From Campylobacter hominis ATCC BAA-381 (GTDB taxonomy: Bacteria; Campylobacterota; Campylobacteria; Campylobacterales; Campylobacteraceae): DNA of 64,000 bases. This document shows positions 1-8,665 of this stretch, piece by piece. Both the position numbers and the translations under genes were made by a program. Numbering within the stretch: position 1 is the first letter of the stretch; each line of letters begins with the position of its first letter. The notes under the pieces are model-generated. The model worked only from the letters and a program-made list of their open reading frames with translations. It was not told the origin of the DNA and did not search any database. The stretch covers positions 310,001 to 374,000 of the forward strand of contig NC_009714.1 of assembly GCF_000017585.1 (NCBI RefSeq). The letters are read 5' to 3'.

Positions 1-242
1 TTTTGCGGTTTTTTTAGCTTAAAAACATCAAGCACATTTGTATTCAGCCATAAATTTTGTAAAATTTCAGCTGTTTTAATCGGATCTTTGTAGGCGCTTA
101 AAAACGCGCCGTTTATAGCACCGATACTTGTTCCTGAAATCGTCGCAGGTAAAATTTCGAACTCGCCAAGCGCCTTTAAAAAGCCAATTTCATATGCACC
201 TTTAAGACCGCCGCCGGATAAAACCACGCCGATTTTTTTCAT
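1..242 (-). CDS. Patatin-like phospholipase, N-terminal part (cut by window edge)
   Basis: The visible 80 codons start MKKIGVVLSGGGLKGAYEIG, which is the patatin oxyanion-hole motif (GGGLKG), and continue to GTSIGAING, which is the GxSxG nucleophile motif with the active Ser at about residue 38. Family knowledge: patatin-domain proteins are Ser-Asp lipid acyl hydrolases; bacterial members act on membrane phospholipids or as secreted toxins. No signal peptide is seen, so a cytoplasmic or membrane-peripheral enzyme is inferred. The ATG at 240-242 is the only start that keeps the first motif. The gene lies 34 nt downstream of gdhA on the same strand. The catalytic Asp lies outside the window. 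Confidence 0.9.
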   Translation of the reverse strand, partial: MKKIGVVLSGGGLKGAYEIGFLKALGEFEILPATISGTSIGAINGAFLSAYKDPIKTAEILQNLWLNTNVLDVFKLKKPQ

Positions 243-276
243 AGCAATTATAAATTTAAAATATCAAATATTTTAA

Positions 277-1638
277 TTATAAATAACCTTGATCTATCAT
301 CGCGTCCGCTACTTTTCTAAAGCCGGCGATATTTGAGCCGAGCACGAGATTTCCCTCATCGCCGAACTCTTTTGATGTATCGTAGCTAATCCTGAAAATA
401 TGTCGCATAATGTCGTGAAGTCTGCTGTCCACATCTTCAAACGACCAGCTTTGCATACTTGCATTTTGCGCCATTTCAAGTCCGCTAGTCGCCACACCGC
501 CGGCATTTGCAGCTTTTGCAGGACCAAAAAGCATATCTTTTTTAGAAAGTATAAAATCAATCGCTTCAAGAGTGCTTGGCATATTTGCGCCTTCGCAGAT
601 TAAACGACAGCCGTTTTTATAAAGCTCTTTTGCATCTTCTAAGTTTAACTCATTTTGTGTAGCGCTAGGAAAAGCGGCATCACAAGGTATATTCCAAACC
701 GCATTTCTGCCGGCAGGATATTCGGCTAAAGGTGTGAATTTAGCTTTCGGACGATATTTTAAATATTCACTGAGACCCAAACGAAGCTCTTCTTTAATTT
801 TTTTAAGTGCCATAACATCTATACCGTCCATATCGTAGATAAAACCTGTAGAATCACTGACTGTTATCGGTAAAGCCTCCATTTGGTAAAGCTTTTCTGC
901 GGTATAAATTGCAACATTTCCCGAACCGCTTATGGCGCATTTTTTTCCTCTTAGAGCATCTCCTTTTTTACATAACATCTCATTTGCAAAATAAACGGAA
1001 CCGTATCCTGTAGCTTCTGTTCTTGCCAGGCTTCCGCCCCAGTTTAGACCTTTTCCTGTAAGTGAGCCGTCAAATCTGCGTTTTATCTTTTTGTAAGCGC
1101 CGAATAGATATCCGATCTCTCTTGCGCCAACTCCGATATCGCCTGCCGGTACATCGCTTACATCGCTTATAAGTCTTTGAAGCTCAATCATAAAATTTTG
1201 GCAAAATCGCATAATTTCACCGTCACTTTTGCCTTTAGGATTAAAATTTGCGCCGCCTTTTCCGCCGCCCATATTAAGACCTGTTAATGAATTTTTAAAA
1301 ATTTGTTCAAATCCTAGAAATTTTAAAACGCCCAAATTTGCGGTCGGATGAAATCTTAAACCGCCTTTATAAGGACCGATCGCCGAGTTAAATTCGATTC
1401 TATAACCTGTATGTACGCAAGGCTCCAGTTTATCATTCACATAAACCACGCGAAACATCAACGTGCGCTCAGGCACTAAAATTCGCTCAATTATACGATT
1501 TTTTATATATTTATCTTCCCGTTCTAAAAGCGGAACCAAACTATGTAAAATTTCGGTTGCAGCTTGTAAAAAAACCTCTTGACCGGGGTTTTTTCGCCTT
1601 ATATCTTCCAAGACATCGGTTATATAATCTCTAACCAT
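277..1638 (-). CDS. gdhA: NADP-type glutamate dehydrogenase
   Basis: This 453-residue protein has the normal length for hexameric bacterial GdhA. It interconverts 2-oxoglutarate plus ammonia and glutamate in the cytoplasm. Visible landmarks are PYKGGLRFHP (about 89-98), the catalytic lysine motif GGGKGG (124-129), PAGDIGVGAREIGYL (about 163-177), and the Rossmann segment SGSGNVAIY. The serine-rich Rossmann loop and strong likeness to enterobacterial GdhA suggest NADP(H) use, but the cofactor is inferred. The start overlaps the end of mqnA by 8 nt, so the two are probably co-transcribed. No frameshift or missing catalytic residue was noticed. Confidence 0.96.
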   Translation of the reverse strand: MVRDYITDVLEDIRRKNPGQEVFLQAATEILHSLVPLLEREDKYIKNRIIERILVPERTLMFRVVYVNDKLEPCVHTGYRIEFNSAIGPYKGGLRFHPTANLGVLKFLGFEQIFKNSLTGLNMGGGKGGANFNPKGKSDGEIMRFCQNFMIELQRLISDVSDVPAGDIGVGAREIGYLFGAYKKIKRRFDGSLTGKGLNWGGSLARTEATGYGSVYFANEMLCKKGDALRGKKCAISGSGNVAIYTAEKLYQMEALPITVSDSTGFIYDMDGIDVMALKKIKEELRLGLSEYLKYRPKAKFTPLAEYPAGRNAVWNIPCDAAFPSATQNELNLEDAKELYKNGCRLICEGANMPSTLEAIDFILSKKDMLFGPAKAANAGGVATSGLEMAQNASMQSWSFEDVDSRLHDIMRHIFRISYDTSKEFGDEGNLVLGSNIAGFRKVADAMIDQGYL

Positions 1639-2323
1639 CGTTTTTCTCCATTGGATTAAAATTCAATTTTCTTGCTTTTTTTATAAAAATTTTAAATGCC
1701 TTTTCTTCTTTGGCGCCTATTTTATAACTTATGAAATTTAGATACCAAGTGATATCTTTTTTCGTTATACCGCGACTTTTGGCATACTCTGCCAAAATAT
1801 ACTGCGGAATTTTAACCTTTTGTTTTAAAAATTTTTTTATAAGACCGGTATAAAAATCACCGTTTTTTATACAACAGAATTTTGCAAAAACAAACGGCAA
1901 ATTATATTTTTTATGCCAAATTTCACCTAAATCATAAAATTTATCTCTACCTTCGTTTAAATAACATTTTAAGGCACGGTCACCTATTATAACTTCGCCT
2001 TTTAAATTTAGAATTAGACTTAACATATTTGAACTCATTGAAGCTGGATCTAATTTCCTGGCGCTATTTTTTCGCACTAAAACGCTGATTACTCGATCTT
2101 TTGCCACTACGCCCATAGAGATTTTTTTATATTTTTTTATTCTGCTTTCTATGCTTGAAATTACGGCTGCATCAACTTTTCCGTAAAAAAGCGATCTGCA
2201 TAATTTACTTGGAACATCTTTTTTAAATTCAATCGCCTTTTTTGTGGCATTTTGTAACCGCGAACGTTTTAAAAAAACATGAAATGGAAGTAAATTAAGA
2301 TAATCGATTTTTCCAAATAACAT
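1631..2323 (-). CDS. mqnA: Chorismate dehydratase, menaquinone (futalosine) pathway
   Basis: A 230-residue protein beginning MLFGKIDYLNLLPFHVF, the N-terminal signature of the MqnA/MqnD periplasmic-binding-fold family. Family knowledge: MqnA converts chorismate to 3-enolpyruvyl-benzoate, the first step of the futalosine route to menaquinone used by Campylobacter and Helicobacter. The VPSKLCRSLFYGKVDAAVIS segment fits the family's ligand cleft. It is somewhat shorter than many MqnA proteins but in line with Campylobacter versions. Start choice: ATG with AAAGGAT just upstream, and a TATAAT box only about 20 nt away, which rules out a longer form. It overlaps gdhA by 8 nt. MqnD is a more distant alternative. 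Confidence 0.8.
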   Translation of the reverse strand: MLFGKIDYLNLLPFHVFLKRSRLQNATKKAIEFKKDVPSKLCRSLFYGKVDAAVISSIESRIKKYKKISMGVVAKDRVISVLVRKNSARKLDPASMSSNMLSLILNLKGEVIIGDRALKCYLNEGRDKFYDLGEIWHKKYNLPFVFAKFCCIKNGDFYTGLIKKFLKQKVKIPQYILAEYAKSRGITKKDITWYLNFISYKIGAKEEKAFKIFIKKARKLNFNPMEKNDG

Positions 2324-2340
2324 TTTAATCCTTTATGCAA

Positions 2341-2346
2341 ATTATA
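2341..2346 (-). promoter_or_regulatory. -10 box of mqnA-gdhA promoter
   Basis: On the minus strand the sequence reads TTTTTTTGTATAATTTG. This is a consensus TATAAT preceded by a T-rich stretch, as usual for Campylobacter sigma-70 promoters without a defined -35. Initiation about 7 nt downstream would leave a leader of roughly 10 nt that still contains the AAAGGAT ribosome binding site. Confidence 0.6.
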
Positions 2347-2711
2347 CAAAAAAAATATAAAATTTTTTTTAAATTTATTAAATTTTTTAAATTTATTTTT
2401 TTAAAATAAAACCCCTGAATTAAACGATTTAATTTTTAATATTAGCTTAATTTAAGCATATATAAATTTTAATTCATTGGAAATTTACTACTTTTTACAG
2501 CAAAAATAAAAAATAATTTTTAGTCTTATTATGATATTTTAATATATTTTTAAGAAAATAAACCATCTAATTTAGCTTTCATATTTATTATAATTTAATT
2601 TTTGTTATTTCTATTTTTTAACAATTAAATATATGTCATGCAATTTTAAATGTTATGTTTTTTATGATTGCATAGCGGATCTTCTATTTGAAAATTATCT
2701 TGCATAAGCTT
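2347..2711. other. AT-rich intergenic region, no gene seen
   Basis: About 365 nt between the mqnA promoter and the ung stop codon. It is made almost entirely of A/T tracts with frequent stops in every frame. No convincing hairpin terminator or RNA gene was recognised. Confidence 0.6.
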
Positions 2712-3419
2712 TTAAAACGGTTGATTGTCTGTGTAGTTTAAATCCCAATTTATCGGTGAAATTCCACGAGAAATCAAAAAATTATTACATTTGCTGAAAT
2801 GTTTGCAACCAAAAAAAGCACCCCCTGCAAGCGGGCTTGGATGGGCTGCCGTTAATATCAAATGCTTTTTTGCGTCTATCAGCGTAGCCTTCGCTTTTGC
2901 AAAATTTCCCCAAAGCATAAAAACTATATTTTCTCTTTTTTGCGAAAGTGTTTTTATGACAGCGTCGGTGAATATCTGCCAACCGAAATTTTTATGAGAA
3001 TTTGCAATTTTAGCCGAAACGCTAAGAGATGCGTTTAACAACAAAACGCCCTGTTTGGCCCAAAATGTTAAATCACCGCAATTGGGCTCATTTATGCCTA
3101 AATCGCTATTAATCTCTTTAAAAATATTTATCAGACTTGGCGGAATGCGGACATCTTTCGGCACGGAAAAACTAAGTCCCATAGCCTGATTTACTTCGTG
3201 ATATGGATCTTGTCCTAAAATTACAACTTTGACTTTGTCAAAAGGCGTTAAATTAAATGCGTTAAAAATCAAATTTCCGGGCGGATATATGGTAACTCCG
3301 CTATTTTTTAAACAGACCAGTTTTTCTTTTATCTCCAAAAAATATGGAGAGAGAAATTCGCCTTTTAACACCTCTTTCCAACTCTTCTCAATCTTGATAT
3401 TTTCTAATTTTATAGCCAT
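2712..3419 (-). CDS. ung: Uracil-DNA glycosylase
   Basis: A 235-residue family-1 UDG, the usual length. It removes uracil from DNA to start base-excision repair. The water-activating motif GQDPYH is at 69-74 (catalytic Asp71), followed by GLSFSVP. The C-terminal motif AAHPSPLAG (about residue 190) supplies the catalytic His and the minor-groove intercalation loop. The start ATG shares one base with the stop of the upstream ABC permease gene (TAATG), so ung is the last gene of the exporter operon. That pairing is probably translational convenience rather than shared function. Confidence 0.96.
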   Translation of the reverse strand: MAIKLENIKIEKSWKEVLKGEFLSPYFLEIKEKLVCLKNSGVTIYPPGNLIFNAFNLTPFDKVKVVILGQDPYHEVNQAMGLSFSVPKDVRIPPSLINIFKEINSDLGINEPNCGDLTFWAKQGVLLLNASLSVSAKIANSHKNFGWQIFTDAVIKTLSQKRENIVFMLWGNFAKAKATLIDAKKHLILTAAHPSPLAGGAFFGCKHFSKCNNFLISRGISPINWDLNYTDNQPF

Positions 3420-4459
3420 TAAAACCTCTTTTTAAATAATATAAATGAAAGAATAAAATAAAAAATTCCTAAAACCAGCATAACCGAAAGTTCCGGCAAC
3501 AGCGCAGTAAAAGCCGTATCTTTTAAAATAACCGATTTTATAAAAATAGCATAATGTTTAAGTTGAAAACAATTTGCCACCGGAATTAGCCAGCTTGGCA
3601 TATTTTCTATAGGTGTGGCAAAACCCGAAAGTAAAATGGAAGGAACGAAATAAGAGCAAGAGTATAAAATCGCCTGCTGTTGCGTTTTTGCAAACACTGA
3701 AATTGCAATTCCTGTAGCGCAGGTGCTGAAAACAAACACGGAAATTCCAAAAAACAGAAGCCAAAAACTGCCGAAAAACGGAACATCAAAAACCGTTATC
3801 ATCAAAATAAAAATTACAAATGAAATAATAAGTCCGATTAAAAACGCGGTTGTCAATTTTCCAAGCAAAATTTCAAAATGTTTAAGCGGAGAAACCAGAA
3901 TTTGTTCCATTGTTCCAAGTTCAAGTTCTCTAGGAATCGACATCGCAGTCATAATTACGCAAATCGCCATTGAAATAAGTCCTATTAAATTCGGTAAAAT
4001 CCACCAGAAATTTTCAACATTCGGATTATATAAATAGCGAATTTTGATGAATTGAGGTTCATTTATCATAGAAGTTATATAGCCTAAAGTGATTTGAGAA
4101 GCGTTTGAATTGCGTCCGTCAACAATAACTTCGACCTTTTTATTTCTTGCAAAATCTTCATTAAAAATCACCAAAGTAGTAATTTTTTCGCTATCGATTA
4201 AAATTTTTGCCTCTTCAAAACTTGTAAGCATATAAATTTTGCTTATGCGTTTTGTGCCTTCAAAATTTTTCAAAATTCGTTCACTCTCTTTGGAATTGCT
4301 GAAATTTAAAACGCCCAAAGAGATATTGTTTACTTCGAAATTTACTGAATTTGCAAATAAAAAAGTAAGTAAAAACGGAAAAATAAAAACAATTACGGCG
4401 CTTTTTCTATCATTTTTAATAGATAAAAATTCTTTTTTAATGAGCGAAAGAAATCTCAA
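3419..4459 (-). CDS. ABC-2 type permease, second of a pair
   Basis: A 346-residue ABC-2 membrane subunit: one N-terminal TM segment (about 20-40), a large extracytoplasmic domain (about 45-165), then five hydrophobic segments. The conserved IPRELELGTMEQILVSPL segment sits in the cytoplasmic coupling loop typical of YhhJ/YbhR permeases. It probably forms a heterodimer with the permease encoded just upstream (4 nt overlap) and is driven by the double-ATPase protein. Family knowledge: such systems, coupled to an HlyD-type adaptor, export drugs or hydrophobic compounds. The substrate is unknown here. Confidence 0.88.
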   Translation of the reverse strand: MRFLSLIKKEFLSIKNDRKSAVIVFIFPFLLTFLFANSVNFEVNNISLGVLNFSNSKESERILKNFEGTKRISKIYMLTSFEEAKILIDSEKITTLVIFNEDFARNKKVEVIVDGRNSNASQITLGYITSMINEPQFIKIRYLYNPNVENFWWILPNLIGLISMAICVIMTAMSIPRELELGTMEQILVSPLKHFEILLGKLTTAFLIGLIISFVIFILMITVFDVPFFGSFWLLFFGISVFVFSTCATGIAISVFAKTQQQAILYSCSYFVPSILLSGFATPIENMPSWLIPVANCFQLKHYAIFIKSVILKDTAFTALLPELSVMLVLGIFYFILSFILFKKRF

Positions 4460-5550
4460 TCAAGACTCCTTTTTGTATTTTTTACAACGAAATAGTAATA
4501 AAGAAGTCCTGTAAGTATCATTCCTACAATATTTATTACCATTACATACATCACGTTTCCAACTAAAAAGATAGTTTTAATACAATTTACAAAATATGTT
4601 GTATGCAAAAATACAGATAAGATTTGTAAAATTTCAGGCATATTTGAAATTTCAAAAACAAAACCTGAAAGTAAAAAAGATGGTAAAAACCCTAGCATAA
4701 TGGCGGCTTGCGAAGCGACAAACTGATTTTTGGCTATCGCCGAGATTAAAAGTCCTACGCTTAAAGCCGGAAAAAGATAAATTATGCTAAGTAGCATAAG
4801 CATCAAAAAACTGCCGTTAAAAGGAATTTTATACCAAAAAATCGCAATTATAAGGCATATTATCATAGACATAAGCGATAAAAAAATATATGGAATAATC
4901 TTGCCTATAATTAGTTCGTTTATACTGATTGGCGTAGAAAAAATCAGCTCAATCGTATTTTCTTCCCATTCTCTTGCCATTACAAGTGATGTCAAAAGAG
5001 TGCCTATAAGTGTCATTATAATGGCGATGGATCCGGGAATCAAAACATTTCTGCTTGAAATTTCTTTGTTAAACCAAGTTATATTAAAAATTTCTACAAA
5101 ATTTGGATTTTTAGCTAAGTTTCTAAAGTTTTCAAGCATAAAATTTGAAACGATTAAATTTACATAATTGCCTATCAGTTTAGCGGTGTTCGGTTCGCTT
5201 GCATCAAGTAAGAGTTGGACGTTTTTTGTTTTGCTGAAATTTTGCGGAATGATTAAAACTGCTTTGCTTTTGCCGTCTTCAAGCTCCTGTTTTGCCAAAT
5301 TTTCACTTTTAAAAAAATGAATGTCAAAATACGGACTTTGTAAAAATTTTGAAGTAAGCTCATTGCTTAAGCTTGAGTTTTCATGTGAGACAATAGACAC
5401 GGCAATATCTTTGTTATCAAGATTTACTGCATAACCCATCAAAAAAATCAATAGAATCGGCAAAATAAATGCTATCAGGATTGAGCTGGGATCTCTGAAT
5501 ACCTGTAATCGCTCTTTAGCGGCAACTGCTTTTATACGTCTTAAGTTCAT
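4456..5550 (-). CDS. ABC-2 type permease, first of a pair
   Basis: A 364-residue permease of the YbhS/YhhJ class. It has an N-terminal TM (about 22-42), a large external domain (about 45-170), and a C-terminal bundle of five segments. The coupling loop contains AREWEENTIELIFSTPI, the family's hallmark. It overlaps the ATPase gene upstream and the second permease downstream by 4 nt each, so the set is translationally coupled. It is similar in plan, but not close in sequence, to its partner, as expected from an old duplication giving a heterodimeric channel. Confidence 0.9.
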   Translation of the reverse strand: MNLRRIKAVAAKERLQVFRDPSSILIAFILPILLIFLMGYAVNLDNKDIAVSIVSHENSSLSNELTSKFLQSPYFDIHFFKSENLAKQELEDGKSKAVLIIPQNFSKTKNVQLLLDASEPNTAKLIGNYVNLIVSNFMLENFRNLAKNPNFVEIFNITWFNKEISSRNVLIPGSIAIIMTLIGTLLTSLVMAREWEENTIELIFSTPISINELIIGKIIPYIFLSLMSMIICLIIAIFWYKIPFNGSFLMLMLLSIIYLFPALSVGLLISAIAKNQFVASQAAIMLGFLPSFLLSGFVFEISNMPEILQILSVFLHTTYFVNCIKTIFLVGNVMYVMVINIVGMILTGLLYYYFVVKNTKRSLD

Positions 5551-7172
5551 CTTTTCTGTACCAATTTTATAAACGCATCCTGTAGATTATCTGTTTTTGT
5601 TACCTGTTTGATTTTTTCAGGTGTAGCGAAAATCGCCGATTTGCCTTGCGAAATAAGCATTATTTTGTCACAAAATTCAGCTTCATCCATTAAATGCGTA
5701 GTAATCATAACACAACTTCCGTCTTTTACAATCTCGTTTATAAACTCCCAAAAATCGCGCCTTGTAATGCTATCAACTCCGCTTGTCGGTTCATCTAGGA
5801 AAAGTACTTTCGGTTTATGCAAAACCGCGCAAATCAGCGCTAAACGCTGTTTTATACCCAAAGAAAGATCTTTTACTTTAAAATTTAAGAATTGTGTAAT
5901 TCCAAAATTCTCGCAAAGCTCGTCAACGCGATTTTTCTTTTCATTTTTATCAAGTTCGTAAATTCCTGCAAAAAAATCTAAATTGTCAATAACTTTTAAG
6001 TCATTATAGAGTGAAAATTTCTGCGCCATATATCCGATTTGCCTTTTTATCTGCGGATTTTTATTAAGATTTTTTCCCATTACAAAAGTCTCGCCGGATG
6101 TCGGTTTTAAAAGACCGCAAAGCATTTTAAAAGTTGTTGATTTTCCGGCACCGTTCGGTCCTAAAAGCCCAAAAATTTCACCGCTTTTTACATCGAAATT
6201 TATATCGTCAACGGCTTTGAAATCGCCGAAAGATTTGCACAATCCGCAAACTTTTATCAGCTCTTCACTTTTAAAATTTTGTACCTTTTTTATTTTGGCA
6301 TTTTTTTTACTCTCATCTTTTGAAAGTGCTAAAAACAGATCTTCAAAATCCGGCTCTTCTATTTTAAAATCATTTAAATCAGGCAGCTCATTTTCTTTTT
6401 TAAGAATGAACTTAAGCCTGTTTCCAAAGTAATAAACCTGCGAAATTTTTTCATCATATCTTAATTTTTGAAATACTTCATCGTTTTTTGGTGTGCTGAA
6501 AACACGGTTTTGCAGGATTTTTTTTGCATTTTTCGGGCTGTTTTGGACCAAAATTTCGCCGTGACTTAAAAGTAAAATTTCATCAAATTTTTCAGCCTCG
6601 TCTTGATAAGAAGTCGCCCAAATAATGGAAATTCCGCTTTCTTTTAATCCTAACGCCAGGTCAAAAAATTCCATTCTGGCTACAGGATCCACGCCGACAC
6701 CGGGTTCATCCAAAAAAAGGATTTTAGGGTTTTTAAGCAGGCATACGCAAAGCGTTAGTTTTTGTTTCATTCCGCCGCTTAAATCTCCTGCAAAGCGGTC
6801 TTTAAACTCATACAACCGCATAAAATTTAAAACTTCCTTAATCTTTTCCTCTTCGTTTGAAATACCTTTTAAACTTGCATAAAGTTTTAAATTTTCATAG
6901 CAGCTAAGCTGTTCGTAAAGACCGAAATTTTGTGGCATATAACCGATACTGCTAAGATAATCTTCGCTGTAATTGGGCATATTAAATCCCAAAATTTCGA
7001 TTGTGCCGCTGCTTGGACTCATAAGTGAAGCAAAAAGCCGCAAAAGCGTAGTTTTACCACTTCCATCACTGCCTACGATTCCGATGATTTTGTGTGCATC
7101 AAAATTAAAGGTTAAATTTTTTAAAGCCTGATTGGCTCCAAAATTTTTACAAAGTCCGTTTACTTTTATCAT
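5547..7172 (-). CDS. Tandem ABC ATPase of the HlyD/ABC-2 exporter
   Basis: A 541-residue fusion of two nucleotide-binding domains in an RbbA/YbhF-like plan. Domain 1 has Walker A GSDGSGKT (34-41), Q-loop YMPQNFGLY, signature LSGGMKQK (131-138) and Walker B ILFLDEPG. Domain 2 has Walker A GPNGAGKST (338-346), signature LSLGIKQR and Walker B VLFLDEPT. Domain 2 keeps the switch histidine (TTHLMDEAE). Domain 1 has ATSYQDEAE, where Ser188 replaces the expected His, so one ATP site may be degenerate. It powers the two permeases encoded downstream. It begins 4 nt inside the end of the adaptor gene. Confidence 0.92.
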   Translation of the reverse strand: MIKVNGLCKNFGANQALKNLTFNFDAHKIIGIVGSDGSGKTTLLRLFASLMSPSSGTIEILGFNMPNYSEDYLSSIGYMPQNFGLYEQLSCYENLKLYASLKGISNEEEKIKEVLNFMRLYEFKDRFAGDLSGGMKQKLTLCVCLLKNPKILFLDEPGVGVDPVARMEFFDLALGLKESGISIIWATSYQDEAEKFDEILLLSHGEILVQNSPKNAKKILQNRVFSTPKNDEVFQKLRYDEKISQVYYFGNRLKFILKKENELPDLNDFKIEEPDFEDLFLALSKDESKKNAKIKKVQNFKSEELIKVCGLCKSFGDFKAVDDINFDVKSGEIFGLLGPNGAGKSTTFKMLCGLLKPTSGETFVMGKNLNKNPQIKRQIGYMAQKFSLYNDLKVIDNLDFFAGIYELDKNEKKNRVDELCENFGITQFLNFKVKDLSLGIKQRLALICAVLHKPKVLFLDEPTSGVDSITRRDFWEFINEIVKDGSCVMITTHLMDEAEFCDKIMLISQGKSAIFATPEKIKQVTKTDNLQDAFIKLVQKR

Positions 7173-8149
7173 TTTACTTTTTTAACGTGTACGGGAACGC
7201 CTTGTTTGATTTTGTCGTCAATCTCGTCAAAATTTACTTTAAATCTATACACTAAATTTGTTCTAAGCTCGATTGTTTGGACATTTTTTGGCGTAAATTC
7301 ACAAACCGTCGCTATAAAACTGATATGTCCGGCATATGGTTTTTCTCTAAAATCGGTATAAATTTCCATTTTATCGCCAACTTTAAAAAGGCCTAAATTT
7401 TTTTCATCCACATAAGCTCTGACCCAAAAATCATCAACTTTTGCAATCTCATAAACAGGTTCATGGGCTCCGGCATTTTCGCCGTTTTCTTTAAATTTTG
7501 TAAGAACGGTGCCATTATTCGGCGCAACGATAACTGAATTTTTAAGATCTATATTTATCTTTTCGCGTTTTGCTTCAAGCAACTCCACAAGCGATTTTTG
7601 CGCCTTTATATCAAGTTTTTCGTAGCCGTTTTCAAGTTTTGAAAGATTTGATCTGGCTGCACTCGCCGCTGCGACTGCAAGTTCAAATTTCGCCTTTGCG
7701 GTATCGAAATTTTGTTTTGATGTAGAGTTTGTATTTAAAAGTTGCTTTTGGCGTTCGAAAGTTTTTTTAGCTTCGTTTAAATTTGCTTCGCTTTTAGCCG
7801 CTTCAGCCTTTGCCTGATCGATATCTTCGTATCTGTAGCCGTTTTCAAGTTTTTCTAAAATGGCTTTGTTCTGCGCGATTTGTGCATCAAGCTGAACAAG
7901 AGCGTTTTGCAGATATTCATCATCCAAAACGGCTAACGCTTCACCTTTTTTGATAAAATCTCCTTCATCTTTTAAAAGATTTTTAATTCGACCGGGAAAT
8001 TCAAAAGAGAGAGCTTGCGTCTGGCGGTCGATATTTCCATAGAAAATCTCGCCGTTATTCAACGAATAAAATGTATAAAGCTTAAAAGCCGCAAGTAAAA
8101 TAACCAACAAAACGGCATAAATTATAATTCTTGTTTTGAAATTTTTCAT
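7169..8149 (-). CDS. HlyD-family membrane-fusion (adaptor) protein
   Basis: A 326-residue periplasmic adaptor with one N-terminal anchor (about 8-28). It then shows a split lipoyl/barrel-sandwich domain (ALSFEFPGRIKNLLKDEGDF ... VIVAPNNGTVL) around a long Ala/Lys/Glu-rich alpha-hairpin (about 85-210), and a C-terminal beta-barrel. It links the inner-membrane ABC exporter to an outer-membrane channel. No TolC-like gene is in the window, so a shared channel is inferred. First gene of the operon adaptor-ATPase-permease-permease-ung, with 4-nt overlaps throughout. Confidence 0.92.
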   Translation of the reverse strand: MKNFKTRIIIYAVLLVILLAAFKLYTFYSLNNGEIFYGNIDRQTQALSFEFPGRIKNLLKDEGDFIKKGEALAVLDDEYLQNALVQLDAQIAQNKAILEKLENGYRYEDIDQAKAEAAKSEANLNEAKKTFERQKQLLNTNSTSKQNFDTAKAKFELAVAAASAARSNLSKLENGYEKLDIKAQKSLVELLEAKREKINIDLKNSVIVAPNNGTVLTKFKENGENAGAHEPVYEIAKVDDFWVRAYVDEKNLGLFKVGDKMEIYTDFREKPYAGHISFIATVCEFTPKNVQTIELRTNLVYRFKVNFDEIDDKIKQGVPVHVKKVK

Positions 8150-8214
8150 ATCCTAAAATTTCCTTTATTGACGAAATATTATTTAAATAGTTCTTATTAT
8201 GCAAATATTATAAG

Positions 8215-8220
8215 ATTATA
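8215..8220 (-). promoter_or_regulatory. Extended -10 promoter of the exporter operon
   Basis: The minus strand reads TTTTGGTATAATC, a TGnTATAAT extended -10 box about 65 nt upstream of the adaptor start. T-rich upstream sequence fits Campylobacter sigma-70 promoters. Confidence 0.6.
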
Positions 8221-8455
8221 CCAAAATTTTCATTCTTGAAATTTATGTTTGAATATTCTTAACGTTGAAATTATACAAAATAAATTGCGGATTTTATCCG
8301 ATAAGTTTAATAAAATTTTGTATAAATCTTTATCTGGAATACAGAACTTGCCTATTTTTTACTTTACCGGCAAAATACCGCATTATAAAGATATAAAGTA
8401 TAAAGTCATCTCTTTTGATACCTTGCAATATTTTAAATTTTGTACCGAAATAGTT
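8221..8455. other. Intergenic region between exporter and metal-ATPase operons
   Basis: Plus-strand reading gives an open frame from a TTG codon at 8249 to 8503, but it has no ribosome binding site, overlaps the small membrane gene on the other strand and resembles nothing I know. I see no RNA gene or clear terminator here. Confidence 0.5.
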
Positions 8456-8665
8456 TTATTGATTTTTTACTTTTTTGTAACAGTTCGAATGATAAATACT
8501 TAATAAAATCATAGCAATTCCTGCTGCAGTATGCAAAGCGGAAAATTTTTTGATATAAAAAGCCGTAGTGCCAAGCGTCATTAGACTGATACTCAAAGCA
8601 ATTTTTACAACTTTTTGTTCAGTCTTTTTTCTTTTATTATGTTTTTTTAAATTATTTGTTTGCAA
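8456..8665 (-). CDS. Small membrane protein, last gene of metal-ATPase operon
   Basis: A 69-residue protein with a basic N-terminus (about 1-20) and two hydrophobic stretches (about 21-40 and 43-60), ending in Lys-rich sequence. It overlaps the P-type ATPase gene by 14 nt, which argues for coupled translation. I do not recognise the family. The phrase HTAAGIAMILLSIYH recalls small DUF-type membrane proteins that travel with P1B ATPases, but that link is inference. Function unknown; a helper or stabilising subunit of the pump is possible. Confidence 0.6.
   Translation of the reverse strand: MQTNNLKKHNKRKKTEQKVVKIALSISLMTLGTTAFYIKKFSALHTAAGIAMILLSIYHSNCYKKVKNQ

Noticed and set aside
8249-8503. 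Plus-strand gene from TTG at 8249
   Set aside because: No ribosome binding site, low-complexity translation, and overlap with a better-supported minus-strand gene.
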